DNA of 44,261 nucleotides from Aureisphaera galaxeae (GTDB lineage: Bacteria; Bacteroidota; Bacteroidia; Flavobacteriales; Flavobacteriaceae): the NCBI RefSeq assembly GCF_028561275.1, contig NZ_JAQQTF010000008.1, positions 1 to 44,261 of the forward strand, in the 5' to 3' direction. The notes under the pieces were generated by a model that did no database searches, was not told the DNA's origin, and saw nothing but the letters and a program-made list of their open reading frames with translations. The position numbers and the translations under genes are program-made. Below are positions 33,896 through 41,626 of the stretch, one piece after another (the first letter of the stretch is position 1; each line of letters begins with the position of its first letter).

Positions 33896-33943
33896 GTTGT
33901 TTTATGTTAGCTAGTTAAACCAAGATAGGAAAAATCTGATAAT

Positions 33944-33977
33944 AAAAAAACCCCCGCGTCGGCAGGGGTAGTTTTTT
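33944..33977 (-). terminator. Terminator after the TonB receptor gene (possibly bidirectional)
   Basis: A GC-rich hairpin (33951-33968, CCCC.GC / GC.GGGG with a GTCG loop and one bulge) is flanked by A7 on the left and T6 on the right, so on the minus strand it ends in TTTTTTT. It starts 13 nt beyond the receptor's stop codon. Confidence 0.75.
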
Positions 33978-33990
33978 AGTATGTAGTCTA

Positions 33991-36681
33991 TTAGAAATTG
34001 AAATCCAAACGGGTGTAGTAGTAAGCACCACCAAAGCCCATTTGTACAGAGTCCCAATATCCTCCAGCTTCTGTCCAATCGTCTTGTTGATCTGGATACA
34101 CATTCAATAGGTTATTGGCTCCAATGCTTAGCTTAAGGCCATCGGTAAGCTGATATCCAGCTGCCACATCGGTTACGAACTTGGCTCCATACGTATCTGT
34201 AGCCGCAGCAATTTGGTTGGCAAAGCCACCATAATCTGCGGGATCTTCAAATACTTGGAAATCCAACAATTCCACTTCACTAAAGTGCGTTCCCGAAAGG
34301 GCAAAATTCCAATCATCGATAGCATAGGTAAGGTTCAGTGCAAACTTACTGTCGGGTGCAGAAGCCAATAAGAAAGCTTTGTCCCTTTCACCAAAGAAAG
34401 TCTGCTCATCCAAACTTCCATTGTTCACACTGGAAATTTCCATATCGTTTACGTTTCCAACCAGGGTGGCACCAAATTGTCCGCCACCTAATTCTGTTTT
34501 ATAAGAAAGTACTACATCTACACCCAAAGTCTCTGTATCGGCACCATTGGCAAAGAACTGAGCCGCTTCAACCCCTGGAATGCTAGAAGCATCGAAGTTT
34601 CCGGTCAATACGATACGATCCTTAATATTGATGAGGTATCCGTCTACCGTAGCGGTGAAGTCACCAAATTTGGCTGTAACCCCTAATCCAGCGTTAAAGG
34701 CAGTTTCTTCTTCTAATGGTCCAATTCCGAAGGCAGCAGTTACCGGGCTATTGTTAGGAGATAATACAGATTCTAAAGCAACCCCACCCACGAAGTTGGT
34801 GAAGCGTAGATTATAGTAAATCTGTACTAGGGAAGGTGCACGGAAACCGGTACTTAAAGAAGCACGTACATTAATGTTGTCCGAAGCTTTTACACGGGCG
34901 GCCAACTTCCCGTTAATGGTACTTCCAAAGTCACTATAGTTTTCGAAACGTGCAGCACCACTAAGAAGGAAAGCATCCGAAATATCGATCTCTGCATCTG
35001 CATATAAGGATACATTCGATCTACTTCTGTCCACTTCGTTGGCTGGGCTATACCCGGGGAATCCTTGCGAACCACCAGGTCTAGGATCACCAGAATCTGG
35101 ATCTATAGGTTGTGTTTGGTTGGAAGGATCGGTAATGAGGATGCCGTTTTCATCATACGTTCCCCAAGAACCTTCTTCTCCAGCGAAGATGGTGAAGTTT
35201 TCGGTTCTGTATTCCCCTCCAAAAGCCAGGTTTAACCCTTCGGCCACATCACCGAAGTACTTAGAGAAATCTACGTTTACTGTATTCTGGCTCAAAGTGT
35301 GTCCTCCAGCATCGAAGTCAGTAGGGGAGGCATCTTCCAAGGAAGCATTCAGGGTTCCCTGAATGAAATAATGGAAACTGTTCTTACCCCAGGTATTGCT
35401 GATATCGGCTTTCCACTCGTCCCCTAATTCTGTGCGAACTCCAACAGAAACTGAATTGTCAATAATGTTGGACGTGATTCGCGGCGTAAACCCGTCGGGA
35501 TAAATGGAAGGAATAACGCGAGCTCCACCATTACGGGTAAAGGCAAAAGCATCGGTATCTCGGTAGTTTCTTCCTCCAAAAGCATAGATTTCAGTGTTTT
35601 CTGCTACTGGATAAGCAAGGTTTCCGAAGAAATTAAAACCATCGATCGCGGCTTCCCCAAATCCTTTACGGAATTCGAAACTAGGACGAAGTGTTTTGTT
35701 TTTGCTCAGATATTCTGCCGTAAAATTGGCATATCCGCCATCTTGTCCAAGAGCTACCCCATAGTTAAGTCCTGCTTTTACTGAACCTCCGTCAAAGCTT
35801 TGGTCGTCGCCAATGGCATTTCCATCGCGCTCCGTGTCTAACCGGAAACCATCGGTATTCCACACTCCGTAGTTCCCATCAGCAAAAGCACTGGTATCTA
35901 CATCGGCATCCGTACTATAGGCTCCGTAGCTTAAGAAACCGGATACTTCGTCGGTATTGTCCCTTAAAACAATATTGATTACCCCAGCAATGGCATCAGA
36001 ACCATATTGGGCAGCAGCACCATCCCTAAGTATTTCAATCCTTTTAATGGCTGAAGTTGGTATGGCATTGAGGTCGGTACCGGTATTTCCACGTCCTCTC
36101 GTTCCGAAGATATTCACCAGGGAAGAGGAGTGTCTCCTTTTTCCGTTGATAAGCACCAAGGTTTGGTCAGGCCCCAGTCCACGAAGGGAAGCCGGATCTA
36201 TATGGTCGGCGCCATCCGATCCCGATTGCTTATTCGCATTAAAAGAAGGGGCTGCATATTGAAGCAGTTCGTTGATTTCAATCCTACCAGCTTGGGTTAC
36301 AATGTCATTTACGCTAATAACGTCTACAGCAACAGGAGTGTCGGTTGCCGTTCTTTTCGGACTACGAGACCCTACCAACTGTACTGCATCTAGGGCGAAC
36401 CCTTCAACCATACTCACGTTGATGGTGGTCTGCCCGTTTACGTCAATTTCTTGGGTTTCGAATCCTACGTAGCTAAAAACAAGGGTTGCGTCATCGGCTA
36501 CGGAAATGGAATAGTTTCCGTTAAAATCGGAAGTGACTCCGTTGTTGGTTCCTTTTTCAATAATATTTACTCCATTAAGGCCAATATTATTACTGTCTGT
36601 GATCGTTCCCGATACTGAAATTTGGGCCGTGGCCATTCCGCAAAAAAGGATAGCCAGCAACCCTAAAAATTTACTTCTCAT
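33991..36681 (-). CDS. TonB-dependent outer-membrane receptor
   Basis: 896 residues. Signal peptide 1-20 (ending MATAQ); carboxypeptidase-regulatory domain at about 21-105 (VSGTITDSNNIGLNGVNII, LVFSYVGFETQEI); plug domain about 115-240 (TDTPVAVDVISVND, LRGLGPDQTLVLINGKRR, RIEILRDGAAAQYGSDAIAG); 22-stranded barrel to the C-terminus, ending with an aromatic strand YYYTRLDFNF. Substrate transport is powered by TonB-ExbBD. There is no SusD-type lipoprotein next to it, and the plug looks like the ferric-siderophore or cobalamin class rather than SusC; the ligand is unknown. The TPR lipoprotein gene 61 nt upstream points the same way and may be co-transcribed. Confidence 0.93.
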   Translation of the reverse strand: MRSKFLGLLAILFCGMATAQISVSGTITDSNNIGLNGVNIIEKGTNNGVTSDFNGNYSISVADDATLVFSYVGFETQEIDVNGQTTINVSMVEGFALDAVQLVGSRSPKRTATDTPVAVDVISVNDIVTQAGRIEINELLQYAAPSFNANKQSGSDGADHIDPASLRGLGPDQTLVLINGKRRHSSSLVNIFGTRGRGNTGTDLNAIPTSAIKRIEILRDGAAAQYGSDAIAGVINIVLRDNTDEVSGFLSYGAYSTDADVDTSAFADGNYGVWNTDGFRLDTERDGNAIGDDQSFDGGSVKAGLNYGVALGQDGGYANFTAEYLSKNKTLRPSFEFRKGFGEAAIDGFNFFGNLAYPVAENTEIYAFGGRNYRDTDAFAFTRNGGARVIPSIYPDGFTPRITSNIIDNSVSVGVRTELGDEWKADISNTWGKNSFHYFIQGTLNASLEDASPTDFDAGGHTLSQNTVNVDFSKYFGDVAEGLNLAFGGEYRTENFTIFAGEEGSWGTYDENGILITDPSNQTQPIDPDSGDPRPGGSQGFPGYSPANEVDRSRSNVSLYADAEIDISDAFLLSGAARFENYSDFGSTINGKLAARVKASDNINVRASLSTGFRAPSLVQIYYNLRFTNFVGGVALESVLSPNNSPVTAAFGIGPLEEETAFNAGLGVTAKFGDFTATVDGYLINIKDRIVLTGNFDASSIPGVEAAQFFANGADTETLGVDVVLSYKTELGGGQFGATLVGNVNDMEISSVNNGSLDEQTFFGERDKAFLLASAPDSKFALNLTYAIDDWNFALSGTHFSEVELLDFQVFEDPADYGGFANQIAAATDTYGAKFVTDVAAGYQLTDGLKLSIGANNLLNVYPDQQDDWTEAGGYWDSVQMGFGGAYYYTRLDFNF

Positions 36682-36742
36682 AGGTTGTTTAGTTTTGGTT
36701 TGTGTTTTAAAGTTACATTAAATTTATTTGTAAGGGGAAATC

Positions 36743-37705
36743 TCAACGCATGTTATAAGGCTTTGCCAAATCGGTCTCAGCGGCGATAAAACCAAAGCCT
36801 GCCCAGTCTTCATTCGCCAATAGAGTACGGTAAATGCCTTCGGCTTGTTCGGCATTTCCATTGTACCAATACCAGTTGCCAATCGCATATTGTATTGCAC
36901 TATTACTGGGGGAATTATCTCCGGTGGTAGGATAGATATCGTCCAGTTCCAACTCACCTTTATAAAACAGGCAAGCTTGATAATAGGACGTGTTTTCTAA
37001 CACCTTCATCTCTGGATGTATGATCTTAAGATAACTGTCTGCCGCCTGGTTCCTAGCCAGTCTTCGCTGAATCATATAGACCCAATGGGTGGCAGAAACC
37101 ACGTTATCGGGATTACGGGAAGTAGACAAGCATTCTTTATAGGCATCCAAGGCTTTTGGCAGATTTCTGTTCAGATAGTACGCCAAGCCCAAATGATAAT
37201 AGATATTACCGTGCATGGTACTCACCGGAATGTTGTATTGATTGGGCAGTCCGTCTTCTTCTATCATATTCTCTTTATCCTGAATAAGCTCCACAGCTTT
37301 TTCCAAATCGGCAATGGCCTTGTCGAATTCACGAACAGTAATATAACGATGGCCACGATGACGGAGCAATCGCGATTCGTGGGGGAATTTCTCGAGTCCG
37401 TGGGTGTAGATGTCAATGGCTTTGCGGTAATCACCCGTGTAGGCCGTGAAACGCCCATACCAAATAAGGTTGTCAAGGCTAGGAAGGGAATCGAAAGCAG
37501 CTTTCTTCTCTTCCAATTGACTAAGCATTTTTTCCGATGCCTTTCTGGGATAGAGGGTGTCGCCCAATTGGGAAATGGCCTGATAATCGTGTTCCCAAGC
37601 ACTATCTAAGGTGATTGGCTGTGCTTCTTCTTGTTGGGTCTCTTTTTTTGGAGAATTACAGCCCAGAAGACTGACACACAGAAGAAGTGTGAGGTATTTA
37701 TTCAT
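36743..37705 (-). CDS. TPR-repeat lipoprotein
   Basis: 320 residues. A lipoprotein signal ends in LLGC with lipidated Cys16. TPR-like helical pairs follow: YRKAIDIYTHGLEKFPHES (about 92-110), FDKAIADLEKAVELIQ, IYYHLGLAYYLNRNLPKALDAYKECL and AIGNWYWYNGNAEQAEGIYRTLL. Proteins of this build sit in the periplasmic face of an envelope membrane and hold partners together. It precedes the TonB receptor gene by 61 nt on the same strand, so the two probably act together at the outer membrane; this is inferred only from position. Confidence 0.85.
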   Translation of the reverse strand: MNKYLTLLLCVSLLGCNSPKKETQQEEAQPITLDSAWEHDYQAISQLGDTLYPRKASEKMLSQLEEKKAAFDSLPSLDNLIWYGRFTAYTGDYRKAIDIYTHGLEKFPHESRLLRHRGHRYITVREFDKAIADLEKAVELIQDKENMIEEDGLPNQYNIPVSTMHGNIYYHLGLAYYLNRNLPKALDAYKECLSTSRNPDNVVSATHWVYMIQRRLARNQAADSYLKIIHPEMKVLENTSYYQACLFYKGELELDDIYPTTGDNSPSNSAIQYAIGNWYWYNGNAEQAEGIYRTLLANEDWAGFGFIAAETDLAKPYNMR

Positions 37706-37955
37706 TTTGGTTGGTCGTATTAGCTCCTCTAAGATAGGGTATTTCCTTTTTATTTAGAATGCCGTTAAAGATGTATTAACAAGGAGGGGGAGGTAATTAT
37801 GAGATTTTTAATGAAATATTGGGGGGGCGTATTTCAAAATTAAGTACATTAGCCATAGACCCCCTTTCCCATATTTTATAATTTTAGTGTAAGATTGACA
37901 GCTTTGCCTACACCTGTGGGTGGTTGTTGATTGCATTGCAATGCTTAGTTTTAAT

Positions 37956-40900
37956 ATGATTAGGAAGGATGTATTCTACATATATCGGGGCTTACTGCTT
38001 TTAATGTTTTTTCTTTTTTTAATTGCAGATCAAGCGTGTTTAGCACAGGACTATGAGATCCGCAAAATCCCTGTGAACTTAAATGGGGAATCTGCTGCCA
38101 TTCCCAATAAGATTTTGGTGGACCAAAATAATTTCCTTTGGTATTTCACTCATAATGGATTGGTAAGGGATTATTCTCATGGCAACTTTCTTTTTCCCTT
38201 TCAAGAACATAGGGAGAGTCTCAATATTCGACACGCAAACCTCGTTTTCGAAGATTCAAAAGGGAGAATATGGGTAGGGACTGATGAAGGCGCATTTGTG
38301 AAGATAGATGGTGAAAGTGCATTGCGATGGGTAGGGGTTGCAGAAGCGAACATTGGCGGAATTAATAGGATGACCTCCTTTTTAGAGGATAGTAATGGTA
38401 ACGTTTGGGCTGGAACCACGGAGGACTATCTGTTGAAAATAAGTTCAGATTTAGAGGTCGAAATTATAGAAATAAATCATGAAATACTGGAGTTCTCGGA
38501 CGACTATACGAGTGAAAGATTTTTATCTGTAGAACATATTACCGCCAATAATGAAATTGTGTTTAGGCAATCCCGTAAATTGTTTGTGCTGAATGAAGAT
38601 GGTGAAACGGAGTTTATTTTCCGTTCGGATTATAATTCTCCAGACCATTTGAGCTTCCTTCAGACTGAGTGGAATGCAAATGGAGGAAATCATCTATCCA
38701 TTACAAAAAATGGAGAAGTTTTCGAAAAGGATCGAAGCGGGAGCTATTGGTTTGATGGTACACCCTTTCAATTTCATTATCTGCCTAAATACAATCTTCA
38801 AGTAGCGGAAACACCCTATTTGGAAATGTTGGCAGTACCCAATGAATTAAGAAATAAAGTGCTGGGAGGGACCGATCTTATTGCTATGAGTGTAGACTTA
38901 AAAAACTTACTCTGCTTTCGGTTCGAGAAAAAAAATGGTGAGATCAACCTTAAACCAAGCTTGAAAATACCTTTTGAAAATGCCATAGAACATGTAGACT
39001 TCGACATCAATGGAATCGTATATGTGAGTTCCATGGGCGAAATCCATAAGATTAGGACTCCCAATCTTGGATTCGAGCGGATATTGACCAACTTTGGACA
39101 AACGGATCAAGGTCTCAATGTAAGTACCCGCGGGATGGTAGAGATGGGAAATGGGGACCTCTTGGCTGCCACCTATAGAGGTGTTTTTAGACTGTCCGGT
39201 GGAAGTCTCGAAAATCTATTTCCAAAACTAAATACGTTCCGGGAAATCGTAAAATTAGACGACACAAACTATTTGGGGTTAGGAGATAACAGTAGATTGG
39301 CAAAGTTTAATGTAGAAACAAAGGAAGTAACGTACTATCATTATTTAGAGCATCCAAATACAGAAACCCTGGCATACATGGATGCGATTTGGCTCAACGA
39401 TTCCGAACTTTTAGTAGGCAGCGGTTTTGGCATCCTTACATTTAATCCTAGTGCCGGATTGTTTTCTCAATATCCCTTTCATCCAGATATTGATAAAACA
39501 GAAGAGGGTGTCCGAATAAAGGATCTTCATATCAAAAATGGAATTTTGTATGTGGCCACTTTGCAAGATGGATTCTATATGAAGGATATGACTACAGAGG
39601 AAATGGTTTATTATCCACCAAGGAATTCAGAAGAACCAACAAACCTAAACAGTATACATATTTATGTGTTGAAAGAAGGTCCCGATGGTAATATTTGGAT
39701 GGGCACCGGCAATGGAATTCATATCCTAAGGGGTAAGGAAATGATACCAGTTCCGCAAACAATTGAAGAGTATCTTGATGGTAAGAAAGTAGTAGGAATT
39801 CAGTTCGATGAAGCAAAAAACATTTGGTTTTCTACCTACAATGGGTTGTTCTGCTATAATCCATCAAAAGAAGTGATGAGTACCTATTATGTTTCAGATG
39901 GGTTGGCGGATAACGAATTCAATCAAAATTCCAGTTTCAAGACCAACGACGGTAAACTATACTTTGGAGGTATTAATGGTTTTGTGGCTTTTAGGGGAAT
40001 TGGGGATGTGCTTCCGGAGCCACCACAAGTATACCCCCTTAAGTTGTCTTATGTGGACAAAAAAACCAAAACTAGGGTAGAAATATTGGAAGGCTTATCC
40101 AATATTTCCGAAATCAATCTGAGTCATAACAGAAATTCCTTGGATTTAGAATTCTCCATTAATGGTATCTACGACGAAACCGCGGTAAACTATCGATATA
40201 TGCTCGAAGGGTTTCAGGAAGATTGGACGCCTTTGGGAAGTCAGAACGAAATAAAACTGTTGTCCATTCCACCGGGATCGTATCAACTTAAGGTTGTTGG
40301 AGTTAATTCAAAAGGAATCGCTTCAACCAACGAATTACACTATGCCGTTAATGTTTCTCAAGTCTTCTACAAAAGGACCGAGTTTATCATCGGGGGCTTT
40401 TTATTTCTTATCGCAGTCATTGTATTGTCATTCTTCCTTTATATTAGAAATCAACGCAGAAAGGGCAATCAACGTTTGGCCTTGGCAGAATTGCAGGGGA
40501 GGTCTTTAATAACCCAGATGAGTTCACATTTTATTTTCAATTCTCTGCACATGATTAAGAATAGAATCATGTTAGGGAATCAGGAGCAGGCCGAAGACGA
40601 TATTTTAAAATTTGCCGGTTTAGTGCGCACTACGCTGGATTTCAGTAGGAACAAATGGATTCCCCTGTCCAAGGAAATCGATTACATCACAAACTACATT
40701 CACTTTCATAATATGGAAATGAGCAAGTCGATTCGTTTTGCAATAAATAATCCCAACGGTTTAAATTGGGATGAACTGCACATTCCTTCCATGTTATTGC
40801 AACCTATTTTGGAAAATAGCCTCATACACGGATTCGGGGATCTTCAAAGGGATGGCGAAATTCAATTTGCCATCAAAGAGATGAACGAACTAGAAAAAGT

Positions 40901-41129
40901 GATGGATGTAGTGATATCCGACAATGGCATTGGGATTGATAGCGCATCAAAGAACACCCGAAAAAACCACACCTCTTATGGAGTTCAAATTCTCGAGGAG
41001 CGTCTTTCATTATTGAATGAATTGAACACCCGAAGGAAGGATAAACTTAGCCTTGTCTACAAAGACCTAAGAGCCATGGGGAAATCCGGTACAGAAGTAA
41101 CCATCACGATTCCGTACCGACGCTACTAA
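37956..41129 (+). CDS. Propeller-type membrane sensor histidine kinase (LytS class)
   Basis: 1057 residues from the ATG at 37956 (in-frame ATGs at 37941 and 37920 are alternatives; this one gives a normal signal peptide ending ACLAQ). The periplasmic part has two-component-regulator propeller repeats over about 30-700 (KGRIWVGTDEGAF, NGNVWAGTTEDYL, DGNIWMGTGNGIH, KNIWFSTYNGLF) and a Y_Y_Y domain (about 715-790, NYRYMLEGFQEDWTPLG). One transmembrane helix lies at about 809-833. The cytosolic kinase is of the His_kinase/LytS type: phospho-His858 in QMSSHFIFNSL, N-box LLQPILENSLIHGFG, G1 box ISDNGIGID. The Pro usual before that His is Ser. Such kinases normally pair with a LytTR regulator, but none follows. 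The ligand is probably a poly- or oligosaccharide or another envelope signal. Confidence 0.9.
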   Translation: MIRKDVFYIYRGLLLLMFFLFLIADQACLAQDYEIRKIPVNLNGESAAIPNKILVDQNNFLWYFTHNGLVRDYSHGNFLFPFQEHRESLNIRHANLVFEDSKGRIWVGTDEGAFVKIDGESALRWVGVAEANIGGINRMTSFLEDSNGNVWAGTTEDYLLKISSDLEVEIIEINHEILEFSDDYTSERFLSVEHITANNEIVFRQSRKLFVLNEDGETEFIFRSDYNSPDHLSFLQTEWNANGGNHLSITKNGEVFEKDRSGSYWFDGTPFQFHYLPKYNLQVAETPYLEMLAVPNELRNKVLGGTDLIAMSVDLKNLLCFRFEKKNGEINLKPSLKIPFENAIEHVDFDINGIVYVSSMGEIHKIRTPNLGFERILTNFGQTDQGLNVSTRGMVEMGNGDLLAATYRGVFRLSGGSLENLFPKLNTFREIVKLDDTNYLGLGDNSRLAKFNVETKEVTYYHYLEHPNTETLAYMDAIWLNDSELLVGSGFGILTFNPSAGLFSQYPFHPDIDKTEEGVRIKDLHIKNGILYVATLQDGFYMKDMTTEEMVYYPPRNSEEPTNLNSIHIYVLKEGPDGNIWMGTGNGIHILRGKEMIPVPQTIEEYLDGKKVVGIQFDEAKNIWFSTYNGLFCYNPSKEVMSTYYVSDGLADNEFNQNSSFKTNDGKLYFGGINGFVAFRGIGDVLPEPPQVYPLKLSYVDKKTKTRVEILEGLSNISEINLSHNRNSLDLEFSINGIYDETAVNYRYMLEGFQEDWTPLGSQNEIKLLSIPPGSYQLKVVGVNSKGIASTNELHYAVNVSQVFYKRTEFIIGGFLFLIAVIVLSFFLYIRNQRRKGNQRLALAELQGRSLITQMSSHFIFNSLHMIKNRIMLGNQEQAEDDILKFAGLVRTTLDFSRNKWIPLSKEIDYITNYIHFHNMEMSKSIRFAINNPNGLNWDELHIPSMLLQPILENSLIHGFGDLQRDGEIQFAIKEMNELEKVMDVVISDNGIGIDSASKNTRKNHTSYGVQILEERLSLLNELNTRRKDKLSLVYKDLRAMGKSGTEVTITIPYRRY

Positions 41130-41626
41130 CTTCACATCGAGGGTTCATCTACGTTTTAAAGTCACGAAAATCAGACCAATAATTTAACTGTAATGTGTTG
41201 TTGTGTAATTAATTATAGTTGGATCATTTGTATTTGACCGAGAATAAAATTCCTTTAAATCTGTATTTCGACCGTTAAACGAATAAGAACGACCGAAAAA
41301 CAAAATGCTTCATTTACAGCACCTTACCGCCTATACCTTTGTCCTATGATGATGTGAAAGGGACATATTAGGATTCGAGGCAAATAATCCAACCGTAACG
41401 GGAAGCGTGAAATCCCCGGCCTCTTTACTACAAAGGAGGACACCAAATGCTTTACAATAGGAAAGACCATTGCCCATTCACTTCACTTCATCTGTTGTAA
41501 AGTACTCTGATACTAAAACCAATTTTTAGACCATCCTTGCCTAGGCAGGGAGGAAGATGCGAATGCTCTATTCCCTAGAATAGTGCTTTCGATGAGCAAG
41601 ATATTATATCGTATAAATACAAGCAA
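41130..41626. other. 497-nt spacer between the sensor kinase and the repeat adhesin
   Basis: No credible ORF, RNA gene or terminator was found on either strand. A near-palindrome centred on TGCCTAGGCA is at 41535-41550. The segment 41330-41480 has higher GC and a few Shine-Dalgarno-like GGAGG words but only short frames. The length is enough for a regulated promoter of the adhesin; no clear TAnnTTTG box stands out before the ATG at 41627. Confidence 0.5.
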
